A DNA stretch of 64,000 nucleotides from positions 58,644 to 122,643 of IMG/VR virus record IMGVR_UViG_3300034061_002572; one strand, given 5' to 3'. A program made the position numbers and the translations under genes. The notes beneath the pieces are model-generated. The model was not told the origin of the DNA. It searched no databases and was given only the letters and a program-made list of their open reading frames with translations. Positions 1 to 9,264 of the stretch are shown piece after piece. The first letter of the stretch is position 1. Every line of letters starts with the position of its first letter. Source of the stretch: a virus.

Positions 1-2884
1 CTACATATTCTGGAACATCTTGTAATGAATCATAAAGATAAAAACCATTCTCCATTCTAAATCTGCGTAATTGATTAGGATCAGGTTTGTAGAATAATCT
101 ATAAAAACCATGAGAAATCAATTGCAATGCATACTGTCTAAATGGTAGGAATGCATATATTACATCTAATGTAAGACCAACACCTTCAGAAAAATAATAC
201 AACCATTGCTGTACACCACCAAGTACAGATAATGCTGGAGGAAGTTGTTGTGATCCTGTAAGCTCACTTTGATAAATTATTGCATTATAAGTAGCTCTTG
301 CAGTTAGCGAATCTTTATTATGTTTCTTAAATATATCTGCAACATCATTTTGTCCTGTTAGGGAATCTATAAAAAATTGACCAGTAGCAAAAGCACTTTG
401 CCAATCAATATTCCATGCAGTATTAGCATTTGCTACATCAATCCCTGCTTGGTTATTTGTATTATCAACATTGTTTGTAGTATTCAATGTACCAGATGTA
501 CCAGATGTTCCTGATACAGTTGCAGGATAAACTCCTGGAATTAATGTTCCTGGAGTCATTGTAAGACTTTGATCTTGTTCAATCTCATGTTGGCCTGTAT
601 AACCTCCTTGCGGATAGTTAATTTGTTTCTTACCACCAGTTGATAATAATGCATTTATAAGACCACCTATTATCATATAAAATAAAGCTCCGTCTGATAC
701 TAATTTATTTGTTGGATGTTTGTCAGGTTGAATAAATTTTGTAGCAGCAGTTCCTTTTAGATAACCATAAAGTTTTAATTCTGTAGTTGATAAGTTAGGA
801 TTTCTAAAACTTGTATCAGGTGATGTAAATGTAACTAACTCTAAAGGTATGTTTTGATTTAATACATTATCATTATTATCAACCTTCTTTATAAATGCAT
901 CATTATATAAGTAATTATGATCTCCAGGATTTGTCAATGTGTTTCCTGGAGGGATGATACAGTTGTATGGATGATTTGGATATAATCCTACTTTACCTTG
1001 ACCACCTGAACTTCCAAGAATATTATAGTCCTTAAGATTATTTATCATTCCTTTTGCAAGAATGCTTTTATTACCTTTTCTTGTACCTCTTAAAATTTCA
1101 TAACCTACAATATTAGTTAAATCTTTTCCTGCTTCATCTTTAGGAAGAATAATATTACTAAATCTTACTCCCATTATAATAATAGAATTTGTAATACCTA
1201 GATTAGTTTCGAAATGTGGAGATAACTCATTATCAGGAAACTTGTGATGTCTTATATATTGACCACATAGATCATAATAAAGTACAGGTTGTGTAAGATC
1301 TGGAAGCGGAACACCAGTCCAACAATTAGCAGATGAGTTCCAAACTTCTTCTTTATTGTCTGGATACTGTAATGAAGACTGCCAGTAAGCCATATCTCCA
1401 TATGCTCTAAATATACCACCGTCAGGTAATACTGTTCCTGGAGTTCCAGAAACACTTGCTGTATTAAATGTTTCAAATACCATAGTATCTCCTGGCAAAC
1501 TATCTCCATTAGTATAAGGAGCAGTTTCTAATAATGTTGTTGAAGTTCCAGGAATCTTAAAGTTTCTTGGTCCCCGTCCGGGAATATGATATGATGCAGA
1601 CTTATCTCCTGTATTGTAAACCCATCTAATAAAGAAACAGTAAACTTCATCTCTTAGATAACTAGTATTGGAACCACCCTTAATATAATAATCTTCGGGA
1701 TACTCTACAGCAACCCACTCTGTCTTAATTAAGTTTGCTAATGGTTGATAATTAAAATCAAACTTGGATGTTGGTCCTATTCTTAATAAATAGTTATTTA
1801 CATCTACCATTTGATCTGATCTCTCATAAACTGGATTCTGTTCTCTTAAAGATAAAGAAGTTACAGCAGGTAGAGTTTCTTGTATCTGATCAATAAATAT
1901 TTCAGTGAGTCTTGTTGAATAGTATCCAAATTGTTTTATAGATGTTTGTTCATCTATAATTCTAACAATTACAAGTTCAAACTCATCAAAGTTTTCTTGA
2001 TCCGCTTCTATTCTAACTAATAATGAGCCTTCTCTATCTCTTTCATTATATATAGGTTGGACATTACTTGGTGAATAATAATTAGTTACTCTATTGTTTT
2101 TAATACTATATGCTACTTGAGCATAGTAAGAACCATTTTGTAATGTTCCACTTCCTGCAGCAATTTCTAATGATACACAAGGTGTATGTACTATTCTAGC
2201 TAATAATAAAGCATTGCATTCTAATTTATTGTCATCTTCACAAATATTACAATTACCATTAGTTACAGTACATATTTGTTCCCATTGTACACCAGGCCAC
2301 AAGATTCTGTTACTTGAATTATCTATATACCAGTTAATGGTACTTGGAGAACCACTACCTTGCCAGGTATATACATTAGGATTTGGCCATAACTTTGGAT
2401 CTCCTATATTTAAATATTTATCCGGATTCAAACCATCTGCCCAATAGACTTGCCAAGAACAATCTTCTTTTAATCTAGATGCTCCAGATATAAGATTATA
2501 CTTATTAAATTTTAAACAATTTTTATCTTGAACTATAATTCTATATAAACAACTATCTTCATCAAATAATCCTATCTCTGACCAGAAAGGTCTATCTAAG
2601 GTATCATATGAAACAGTAAAGACAACCCATTTATCACTAAAAAGATGAATTATACCTATAATATGTTTACTCACTCCAGGAAGTAATTCACCAGCTTTAA
2701 TACATAATTGATTTGATGCCTCATTAGATAATGTAGATATGTCACCTTCAATAGTATTGTTAACTACATTTCGGGCATGTGTCCACATACCTTCATCTAT
2801 GAAACTTGCATCATAATCTTTGTTAAGTCCTTTGGTTAAAGAATTAAGTTTATTGTTATTTGATTCTTGTGTTTCCTTTGCCAT
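1..2884 (-). CDS. Stabilization-type tail/virion protein, C-terminus beyond window
   Basis: The minus-strand frame opens at an ATG at 2884 and stays open to position 1, giving at least 961 residues, so the gene runs off the left edge. The N-terminus has the pattern KGLNKDYDASFIDEG followed by ARNVVNN (about residues 18-45), which I recognise from the large stabilization proteins of crAss-like phages, where such a protein forms part of the tail. The middle is a beta-rich virion-like sequence with scattered Cys (a CNICEDD cluster near residue 225) and a Gly/Thr/Ser-rich stretch near 810-840. It follows the 347-residue gene with a 2-base gap and is the last gene of the leftward block seen here. 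The family call is by pattern memory. Confidence 0.75.
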   Translation of the reverse strand, partial: MAKETQESNNNKLNSLTKGLNKDYDASFIDEGMWTHARNVVNNTIEGDISTLSNEASNQLCIKAGELLPGVSKHIIGIIHLFSDKWVVFTVSYDTLDRPFWSEIGLFDEDSCLYRIIVQDKNCLKFNKYNLISGASRLKEDCSWQVYWADGLNPDKYLNIGDPKLWPNPNVYTWQGSGSPSTINWYIDNSSNRILWPGVQWEQICTVTNGNCNICEDDNKLECNALLLARIVHTPCVSLEIAAGSGTLQNGSYYAQVAYSIKNNRVTNYYSPSNVQPIYNERDREGSLLVRIEADQENFDEFELVIVRIIDEQTSIKQFGYYSTRLTEIFIDQIQETLPAVTSLSLREQNPVYERSDQMVDVNNYLLRIGPTSKFDFNYQPLANLIKTEWVAVEYPEDYYIKGGSNTSYLRDEVYCFFIRWVYNTGDKSASYHIPGRGPRNFKIPGTSTTLLETAPYTNGDSLPGDTMVFETFNTASVSGTPGTVLPDGGIFRAYGDMAYWQSSLQYPDNKEEVWNSSANCWTGVPLPDLTQPVLYYDLCGQYIRHHKFPDNELSPHFETNLGITNSIIIMGVRFSNIILPKDEAGKDLTNIVGYEILRGTRKGNKSILAKGMINNLKDYNILGSSGGQGKVGLYPNHPYNCIIPPGNTLTNPGDHNYLYNDAFIKKVDNNDNVLNQNIPLELVTFTSPDTSFRNPNLSTTELKLYGYLKGTAATKFIQPDKHPTNKLVSDGALFYMIIGGLINALLSTGGKKQINYPQGGYTGQHEIEQDQSLTMTPGTLIPGVYPATVSGTSGTSGTLNTTNNVDNTNNQAGIDVANANTAWNIDWQSAFATGQFFIDSLTGQNDVADIFKKHNKDSLTARATYNAIIYQSELTGSQQLPPALSVLGGVQQWLYYFSEGVGLTLDVIYAFLPFRQYALQLISHGFYRLFYKPDPNQLRRFRMENGFYLYDSLQDVPEYV

Positions 2885-2886
2885 AA

Positions 2887-3930
2887 CTATACAATTCTAT
2901 TACTTACCGCTCTTCTATAATATTGATTGTTAGGTAAATGAGATTTAAACATATCATAGTATTTTGCATACTGTGATTTTCTATTAGTCCACCAGAGTTT
3001 CTCCATTTCTTTGAAATTAGGTGTATTAACTAAACTTAATGCATTGTTTCTTGCTGCTTTGTATTCAGGAACAATAATCTGTAATCTCTGCGCTACATCT
3101 TCACCATTTAAGGCAAGGTTTTCAATTATTCTTTTCTTTAAAGCATACTCATAGTATTCATTAAGTAATGCATGATCAGGAACAAGTAATTGTCCTTGTT
3201 CATCTTCTAATTCTCCTTGATAGTTTAAATAAACTTTACCTGTTTCAAATGTTGTAAATAAATAGCCTCCTTTTATCCATCCTTCATTATAAGTATTGTA
3301 ATATAGATTAGGACATTCGCATTCTATATTCTGACTTGATTTCATTCTTAAAGGAAGTAAAGTTTTATAGATTCTAGTAAGTCCTGGGTTAATTACTTGG
3401 ACAAGTTCATACTTTTCTCCTTTACAATTCATAAATACTCTTGGAGGAATACATGTGTCACCATATGGATTATTAGGATCATATGATGTAGGTATAGGAT
3501 CTACTATAGGATGATTAAGATCGCAAGCTGCAGTTTTATTACATGGATTAGAATTACATGTTCTACAATTAACTGTAATAGGAGCACAAGTATCTACTGT
3601 ACTTGGAAATTCCTTATATGGAATTTCTTGTATATTTGTTCCTCCTTGCATTCCTCCATATCCAACTCTTTCTTCAAACTCTCCACAAATCATTCCGTAA
3701 TTCCATACATAAAAATCATCTGGTAATTTTACTTTATTATGACATACTTCAACAATAACTTCTTTGGTTTGATTTAATCTAAGACCCAACTCATAGTTTA
3801 GTTTTCTTACCAACTTAATAAGTTGTTGAGGCTCTATCATATTTTCTAGAGCAAATGTATTTAAGTCAATAGTAACATCTTCCAGCAACTGGTCAAAGGT
3901 TCTGTATTTAAGAGTATAATTAAAATCCAT
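2887..3930 (-). CDS. Tail/virion structural protein, unknown family
   Basis: A protein of 347 residues between the stabilization-type protein and the P22 gp4-like protein. The central part (about 120-180) is Cys-rich with a CRTCNSNPCNKTAACD cluster, and the C-terminal 80 residues are helical and Lys-rich. The start ATG overlaps the stop of the upstream gene by one base (TAATG), which indicates translational coupling. Its place in the connector/tail block suggests a ring or tail component. I do not recognise a domain; the role is inferred from context only. Confidence 0.7.
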   Translation of the reverse strand: MDFNYTLKYRTFDQLLEDVTIDLNTFALENMIEPQQLIKLVRKLNYELGLRLNQTKEVIVEVCHNKVKLPDDFYVWNYGMICGEFEERVGYGGMQGGTNIQEIPYKEFPSTVDTCAPITVNCRTCNSNPCNKTAACDLNHPIVDPIPTSYDPNNPYGDTCIPPRVFMNCKGEKYELVQVINPGLTRIYKTLLPLRMKSSQNIECECPNLYYNTYNEGWIKGGYLFTTFETGKVYLNYQGELEDEQGQLLVPDHALLNEYYEYALKKRIIENLALNGEDVAQRLQIIVPEYKAARNNALSLVNTPNFKEMEKLWWTNRKSQYAKYYDMFKSHLPNNQYYRRAVSNRIV

Positions 3931-4592
3931 TATCTTAAGTTATTTTGGCTATCATCTGCACCATCAGATGGTATATTGATTGCCATGGTTAATTCTTTAA
4001 CAACAAATTGTTCAACTTCAGAAAACAAATATTCAGGAATATTTAATGGTTGATCTTGTTGAATTTGACAAGGATCCGTATCACAGTTTTCAGTATTGTT
4101 TTCAAATATTGCTTCTATTCTTACGGCATCCCAATCAATATTTGGAGCATACAAGTATCCATTAAGATACCAGAAGTAAGGTCTTTTATTATATTTAAAA
4201 GTTGTTGACTTACTAATAGATATCCAAGTTCCCGGATCTGTTCTAAACATTTCAATAGAACCATCTATTGAAGATACAGTACGAATAATAGGTCCAAACA
4301 TTCCATTTAAAATACTAGGAAGTTTATCCTTTGATCTTTTAAAATAACATTCTGAATATACACCTACACAACCGGCTTCTATTTTATCAACATCAATAAG
4401 TTCTACGTATGGTAAAACTTGAAAGATTTGACTCATCTTCATTAGTCTAAACTGATTGTCTTCTCTTTTAATTAATGTTTGAGAATACTTCATCAAGGAA
4501 AAGTAAATAGTCCGGTCTGTTAAAAACGGATCTTCCTTTACAGCTTTTAAAGTATTCCTCACTCTTGATATTGCTTCACCTATTGTTGTCAT
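3930..4592 (-). CDS. P22 gp4-like tail accessory / ring protein
   Basis: A protein of 220 residues. The N-terminal helical region (about residues 3-50), with the pattern VRNTLKAVKED.FLTDR.IY followed by KREDNQF, resembles the P22 gp4-like tail accessory factors of crAss-like phages, which bind under the portal and extend the DNA channel. The rest is mixed alpha/beta with a short Cys pair (NCDTDPC, about 181-187). It overlaps the upstream HU-like gene by 4 bases (ATGA). The identification is from remembered family pattern and synteny. Confidence 0.65.
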   Translation of the reverse strand: MTTIGEAISRVRNTLKAVKEDPFLTDRTIYFSLMKYSQTLIKREDNQFRLMKMSQIFQVLPYVELIDVDKIEAGCVGVYSECYFKRSKDKLPSILNGMFGPIIRTVSSIDGSIEMFRTDPGTWISISKSTTFKYNKRPYFWYLNGYLYAPNIDWDAVRIEAIFENNTENCDTDPCQIQQDQPLNIPEYLFSEVEQFVVKELTMAINIPSDGADDSQNNLR

Positions 4593-5170
4593 AAGTCAAA
4601 TTCATTATATGTAGTCAAAGACTTTTTAGTCTCATACTCAGCTCTATTTTTATAGTAACCTTTACTATATGTTGTATTTAATTTTTTTGTAGAATCTATA
4701 GCAACATACATATTCCAATTTTCTGCATATGACTTTGCTACACTTCTTTTAAATTCTCTGCATGCTACAAAACTCCAAAATTCTCTATTCTTTATTTTGT
4801 GTTTTGGAGCAAAATTGGTAAAAAAGATTTTGGCCAGTTTACCATCTGTGTCAAAATTATTATTAGTAACAGTTACTCCATACTTTAGTGACTTTGCAAA
4901 ATCAACATTTCTTTTTTTACTTTGCTCGCAACTTCCTATAAATAACCAACCTATTTGATCAGGTAATTGAATCCCATCTCTGTTGTCAATTACATTCTGA
5001 TACACTGCTGTATTAAAGGTTTTTATAATAGTCTTTATCACAGCTTTATCCAGGTTTTTATATTCTGGATAACTTAATTTAAATTTATCAAAGAACTCTT
5101 GATTTAAAATACTGTGTACTTCAGGCCTAAATCTAGGTGCTTTTACGTCTGGTTTTTTAAATTCCTTCAT
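4589..5170 (-). CDS. HU/IHF-like virion protein (crAss IHF-type)
   Basis: A basic protein of 193 residues. Residues about 40-175 fit an HU/IHF-type layout: two helices (AVIKTIIKTFNTAVYQNVI), then the beta turn segment GIQLPDQIGWLFIGS, a long arm, and a closing basic helix. crAss-like phages carry two such IHF-like genes next to the tail accessory and stabilization genes, and this position matches. It is the first gene after a terminator, with a candidate late promoter motif immediately before its ATG, so it likely starts its own transcript. HU-like folds here are inferred, not proven; the protein may be structural rather than DNA-bending. Confidence 0.5.
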   Translation of the reverse strand: MKEFKKPDVKAPRFRPEVHSILNQEFFDKFKLSYPEYKNLDKAVIKTIIKTFNTAVYQNVIDNRDGIQLPDQIGWLFIGSCEQSKKRNVDFAKSLKYGVTVTNNNFDTDGKLAKIFFTNFAPKHKIKNREFWSFVACREFKRSVAKSYAENWNMYVAIDSTKKLNTTYSKGYYKNRAEYETKKSLTTYNEFDL

Positions 5171-5191
5171 ATTAATATACTAAAAATAAAT
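5171..5191 (-). promoter_or_regulatory. Candidate late promoter motif copy (TTTTTAGTATATTA)
   Basis: On the minus strand the sequence reads TTTTTAGTATATTAATATG, ending in the start codon of the HU-like gene. The same core (T-tract, A/T, GTATATTA) recurs at 8416, 32308, 43082 and 46488, each just upstream of a minus-strand gene. A TACATTTG box that fits the Bacteroidota TAnnTTTG element lies at about 5196-5203, so the transcript may start from either element. Confidence 0.5.
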
Positions 5192-5210
5192 GACTTTAAC
5201 AAATGTAAGT

Positions 5211-5240
5211 AAAAAACAAAACCCCCACAAGTGTGAGGGC
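5211..5240 (-). terminator. Intrinsic terminator after 5297-5881 gene
   Basis: On the minus strand a 7-bp stem CCCTCAC/GTGGGGG (one G-T pair) with a 4-base loop is followed by TTTTGTTTTTT. It sits just after the end of the gene at 5297-5881 and before the promoter-like region of the next gene. Confidence 0.8.
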
Positions 5241-5296
5241 TTTGCTGTTGTTGTCACAGAAACCAACAAACCTGCAACATTTTTTTGTATTTTAAT

Positions 5297-5881
5297 TTAA
5301 GCTGGAACTTCATAAAGCTTTCCCCATGTTTCAATTGAAGCTATAACAAGTGTATTACCTGTACAGTCAATAACAATACCTTTGTCTAGTATTCTATCTA
5401 ATATTTCTGCTTTAGATGAAGGATCAACAGTTTGTAAATTAAATGCAGATGAAATACAGTCAGCAAGTATACACAAATAAGAAGAACCACTTCCATCTAA
5501 ACCAATAGCACCTGTTTCAACAATACCTTTATCTAGTAGATTATTAATCTGTGCTCCACTAAGATTTAATTCTGAAATCATTTGTGCATAGCAATTTTCA
5601 AAACTAGGATTGTCACATGGATCAGGATAAGCTGGTCGTCCTTCTTGGGTTTCAGTAAACTTTAAATACGTTTCTATAGATGCTTTAATATTATAACAAC
5701 ACTCAAGTTCATAACTGATTATTTCTGCATATTTATTAAATGTTTCAACTGAGGCCAAAACATACCGGCCACATGGAGGACAACAAAAATTATCAGGTAT
5801 AGAACTAACTGAACCTTCATCTAATATTACATCAACAATAGCTGCTACAGAATTAGAAGGACTGGTATGAAATACAGGCAT
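5297..5881 (-). CDS. Structural protein with LDKGIV...ASIETW repeats
   Basis: A protein of 194 residues with an internal repeat: a short unit ending in ASVETFNKYAEI (about residues 43-54) recurs near the C-terminus as IASIETWGKLYEV, and ILDEGSV / LLDKGIV / ILDKGIV precede the units. I have seen the same LDKGIV...ASVETxxK pattern in large Bacteroidota phage structural proteins, but know no function. Two Cys pairs occur (CCPPC, ECCY). It is the last gene before a strong terminator and closes the Cys-rich tail block. Confidence 0.7.
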   Translation of the reverse strand: MPVFHTSPSNSVAAIVDVILDEGSVSSIPDNFCCPPCGRYVLASVETFNKYAEIISYELECCYNIKASIETYLKFTETQEGRPAYPDPCDNPSFENCYAQMISELNLSGAQINNLLDKGIVETGAIGLDGSGSSYLCILADCISSAFNLQTVDPSSKAEILDRILDKGIVIDCTGNTLVIASIETWGKLYEVPA

Positions 5882-5913
5882 ATTTTATAGTTTTAATTAT
5901 TATCATTATTATA

Positions 5914-6684
5914 TTAGGCTGGTACTTCGCATCCATCATTTACCACAAATGATGTAAATGGTGACTGTAAAGATGAGTATGTACCTGCTGGACAACCGAT
6001 AGGTCCTGATAGGACAGCTTTAGCATTAGAAGAATTACCTAACTCAAGACTTAAATACCACTTGCTTTGAACATCATTATACCACAAATAGTATGTGTCA
6101 CCGTCAACTTCTATTTCATAACTGAAAGTTGAATTGAATAAACCTGTAGGATCATATTGTTCAGGATCTGCCTCAGGAGTAGAGTTAATAGATATACAAT
6201 AACAACTTGCATTACAAGATCCTTCAATAGCTATGTTAAATAGATACTGAATAGGATTAACACCACAACCAGTACATGGTATACAATATTTAGGTTCACT
6301 ACAATCTGTAGTTACTCCACAGGGACTTTCAAATTTTTCTGCATCCTCACATTCTGCTAGTGTAGCAAATTCTCCACTTGTGTTATCTAATTGAACACAG
6401 TCACAACCTTCTGCTTTCCAACTTATTGATGGAGGAGGAGGAGGGGTTTGACAAAAATAATTAATCAATTGATTTAGTGCATCTGACATGTTTGTATTTG
6501 TATCTACTATAACATCGTCTCCACATACTATAGGATCACCTGTATATACTACACATTGTGCATCAAATACTTCTGAACATGGTTCCGGTGTAATGCATCC
6601 TTCTGGTGTAGGACACGGTGCCGGAGTTGTAAGAGCTTTGTCTTCACATCCACAATTTTTACATTTATTTTTTATTGTTGCCAT
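5914..6684 (-). CDS. Cys-rich tail/fibre protein with shared anchor-like module
   Basis: A protein of 256 residues, very rich in Cys, Pro and Thr. The N-terminus has a CKNCGC zinc-ribbon-like pair, then a Pro/Cys stretch. Residues about 40-77, with the pattern QCVVYTGDPIVC followed by MSDALNQLINYFC, look like a shorter version of the CVIWQGPDIPC...LAxELC module in the genes at 6695 and 9265. The remainder is beta-rich with paired Cys. Likely an extracellular virion appendage whose Cys could form disulfides or bind metal. Function unknown. Confidence 0.7.
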   Translation of the reverse strand: MATIKNKCKNCGCEDKALTTPAPCPTPEGCITPEPCSEVFDAQCVVYTGDPIVCGDDVIVDTNTNMSDALNQLINYFCQTPPPPPSISWKAEGCDCVQLDNTSGEFATLAECEDAEKFESPCGVTTDCSEPKYCIPCTGCGVNPIQYLFNIAIEGSCNASCYCISINSTPEADPEQYDPTGLFNSTFSYEIEVDGDTYYLWYNDVQSKWYLSLELGNSSNAKAVLSGPIGCPAGTYSSLQSPFTSFVVNDGCEVPA

Positions 6685-6694
6685 TATAAATATT

Positions 6695-8404
6695 TTAAGG
6701 AGCTACACATGGATTAGGTGTTGGTATGACTGCGGCACATGGATTAATAAATGCTCTCATACCATCTAGTCTAATTATAAATCCTCCCATTTGATCAGCT
6801 CTACCACAGTTTTGACTAAATGCCCAAGTATCTGCTACAGCAGTAATCTCAGGAGAATATGTTCCTGCTGAAGCTGCATTATAATTTGAAGGTGCTACTG
6901 GTGTAAATGTTGGAACATTTTCTCCGGCAATCGGATTACTTATCAAGTGTCTACCAATTCCACTATATTCCCAACCAGAAATATTAGATGTATAAGACTC
7001 ATCAAAAATAGGACCTTCCCAAGATAAAACACCTGTACTTGAAATTGATAGATTTCCTAGTGTGTGAAGAACTGCATTCTTATTACCAGTTGTTCTTACT
7101 GTTCTAAAAGCAATTATTCTTGTACCTCCACCAACTGTATATGCACCATCAAAAGTTTGTGCTGGAGCAAGGATACCTGTTGGAATAACTGAGTTACCTA
7201 AATTAAAATTAAAACCGATACCCACATTTCCAGGAGCCCATGCAGCACCGTTGTATGTAATTATTTCACAAGAATCATCGTCATTGAAAGATTGAACTGT
7301 ATTAAATGTATTACCATATTGTAATGGAATATAATCATCTGAATCTGTTGACATATTTATATTACCACCTCCTCCAGAATTTGCATTACCCATTGGAACA
7401 ACAGCATATCCTCTAAAATGAACTTCATTTCCAATTCTTCTACACTGTGGTCTATTAGGATTAGCATTCATAAATTTAAAACCAATTAAATTAATCCATC
7501 CTGTATCTTGAACTGTAGCTGTTAAAGTTCCTGAAGTATATGTTAAATTTACAGTGGTTGTGTCTGCAACTGTAATTCCTATATCTAAATTATCTACATA
7601 GTTAAACATATCACATAATACAACCCATATATTATTTATCGCATCTGCAACTGAATTGTAATTAGCATCTTTTATCCAATCGGGATTTGTACCATATGAT
7701 GTTCCTGTTGATAATTGCAGTGTTCCATCTGAAATACACTTTTGAGCTACAGCAGCTAATAATTCAGTTGTTGTACCAGTTGCTACATAAAATGGGCACC
7801 ACACAGTGTTTAAGAATGTACTTACTAAAGTATCAACAGATACTTGAGTTCCAATACCATACGGACCTATTTGACATGTTAAAGTAATTTTAGGTAATTC
7901 ATAAACCGGTAAATCATTAATTTGTTCTTGTAAGTCATTTGTTATATTAACAAGATTTGCTATAGAAACATCTATAAGTTGAATTTCAGAAATTATATTA
8001 CAAATTTTACTAGCAATCATCTGTACATAATCTAATAATTGCATAGTAGTTTGAGTACCTTGTACAAAGCATGGAGCCACAGATACAACACAATCAGGGC
8101 ATCCTGCAGAACCTCCTGTACCAGGGTCAATTTCATTTTGCTCACATATTTTATTAATTAGTAAGTCCATAAGAGCTTTAAAATCTTCAGGAGGATTGTC
8201 TCCTATAGATAAACAAGCAAGATCATAATTACTAACATTTGTTTGATCTAATAGATCACATAGTTCTTGAGCTAATTTTGCAATTATTTCAGAAACAGAA
8301 TCACCAGCACAAAGTTTTATACATGGAATATCTGGTCCCTGCCAAATTACACAATTGCTTGATATTGGACTACATGTTTTATTATCTATGTTTAGTGGTT
8401 TCAT
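6695..8404 (-). CDS. Tail fibre-like protein with conserved N-terminal Cys module
   Basis: A protein of 569 residues. Residues 1-100 carry the pattern SNCVIWQGPDIPCIKLC.GD.VSEII.KLAQELCDLL, then a segment ending FKALMDLLINKIC. The gene at 9265 shares this whole module and then diverges, so it is probably the part that docks the fibre to the virion. Residues 100-200 form helical and Cys-containing linkers; residues 270-569 are Gly/Asn/Thr-rich beta sequence typical of trimeric fibres. A candidate late promoter motif lies just upstream. Receptor binding is inferred from architecture. Confidence 0.75.
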   Translation of the reverse strand: MKPLNIDNKTCSPISSNCVIWQGPDIPCIKLCAGDSVSEIIAKLAQELCDLLDQTNVSNYDLACLSIGDNPPEDFKALMDLLINKICEQNEIDPGTGGSAGCPDCVVSVAPCFVQGTQTTMQLLDYVQMIASKICNIISEIQLIDVSIANLVNITNDLQEQINDLPVYELPKITLTCQIGPYGIGTQVSVDTLVSTFLNTVWCPFYVATGTTTELLAAVAQKCISDGTLQLSTGTSYGTNPDWIKDANYNSVADAINNIWVVLCDMFNYVDNLDIGITVADTTTVNLTYTSGTLTATVQDTGWINLIGFKFMNANPNRPQCRRIGNEVHFRGYAVVPMGNANSGGGGNINMSTDSDDYIPLQYGNTFNTVQSFNDDDSCEIITYNGAAWAPGNVGIGFNFNLGNSVIPTGILAPAQTFDGAYTVGGGTRIIAFRTVRTTGNKNAVLHTLGNLSISSTGVLSWEGPIFDESYTSNISGWEYSGIGRHLISNPIAGENVPTFTPVAPSNYNAASAGTYSPEITAVADTWAFSQNCGRADQMGGFIIRLDGMRAFINPCAAVIPTPNPCVAP

Positions 8405-8415
8405 ATGTTCTATTA

Positions 8416-8435
8416 TATAATATACTAAAAATATT
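8416..8435 (-). promoter_or_regulatory. Candidate late promoter motif copy
   Basis: On the minus strand the sequence reads AATATTTTTAGTATATTATA, ending 11 bases before the ATG of the fibre gene at 8404. It matches the copies at 46488 and 32308 almost base for base. It lies in the 47-base gap after the VWA-like gene. Confidence 0.55.
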
Positions 8436-8451
8436 TAAGAATTGCAACATA

Positions 8452-9255
8452 TCAGCAAGAAAGTACAATACCTAATGTGTTTAAAGCAGATACAACTTGT
8501 GCCATATAGTATGCTGGAGTTGATCCAGCTGTTACATCTAGCTGATAAGTAAAGTTAGTACCGACATAATCACTAACATTAAATGGTGGTGTATATACTC
8601 CGGTATCAACAAATGTTGCTTCTGTTAATCCTCTAAATCCAGGATATGAACCAGGACCTGTATTAACTCTAAATGCACAACTTTTTAATGTATACGTAAA
8701 AGATGCAAGATTTGCTCTTAATGTAGAAATATCAGCATCGTATTCTGGAGTTTTAATTGCATTATTAAATGGTTGACCAATACCACCATAACCATATTCA
8801 TTTGATTCATCAGCAAAAGTTAAATTAATAACTTGATTTACAGTTGTATCAACTGTTCTATTAAAGTTTCTTTCTGTAGCAAAACATCTTACAAATCTTT
8901 CATTATAATCCCAAGATGGAGCATTAGACATATTTAAAACTTTTACTCTTTCATTATAAAGTACAGGATCATTATTGTAAATAGGTAATAAACATGTTTG
9001 AAGTAATGTAGATCGCATAGTTTGTAATGGTGGTAATGTAGAATTCATTGATCCAGAGTTATCAAACCAAATGTTAATTTCTGTATTGCTTGATATAATA
9101 TTACATATTACTTGACACCACTGACTTCCATCCCAATATCGTACTGCACAATCATGAGGGTTCAGTAATTGCCAACCTGAAGGAGTTTTTATATTAACAT
9201 TACAGTCACATATATCTACCCAGTTTGCACCATTAAAAATTTGATACCTACTCAT
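8452..9255 (-). CDS. Tail protein with von Willebrand A-like (MIDAS) domain
   Basis: A protein of 267 residues. The N-terminal 50 residues contain two short Trp/Cys units (NWVDICDC and QWCQVIC). From about residue 59 the sequence EINIWFDNSGSM gives a DxSxS metal-ion-dependent adhesion site at residues 65-69 after a hydrophobic strand, which is the hallmark of von Willebrand factor A domains; the following helix and later beta strands (KVLNMSN, INLTFADES) are compatible. VWA domains bind protein ligands through a metal ion. It lies in a Cys-rich fibre block, so host adhesion or appendage assembly is plausible. The other MIDAS residues are not certain. Confidence 0.65.
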   Translation of the reverse strand: MSRYQIFNGANWVDICDCNVNIKTPSGWQLLNPHDCAVRYWDGSQWCQVICNIISSNTEINIWFDNSGSMNSTLPPLQTMRSTLLQTCLLPIYNNDPVLYNERVKVLNMSNAPSWDYNERFVRCFATERNFNRTVDTTVNQVINLTFADESNEYGYGGIGQPFNNAIKTPEYDADISTLRANLASFTYTLKSCAFRVNTGPGSYPGFRGLTEATFVDTGVYTPPFNVSDYVGTNFTYQLDVTAGSTPAYYMAQVVSALNTLGIVLSC

Positions 9256-9264
9256 ATAATAATT

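Noticed and set aside
3511-3726. Plus-strand ORFs opposite the leftward genes
   Set aside because: They overlap well-supported minus-strand genes completely and have no coupling or family similarity.
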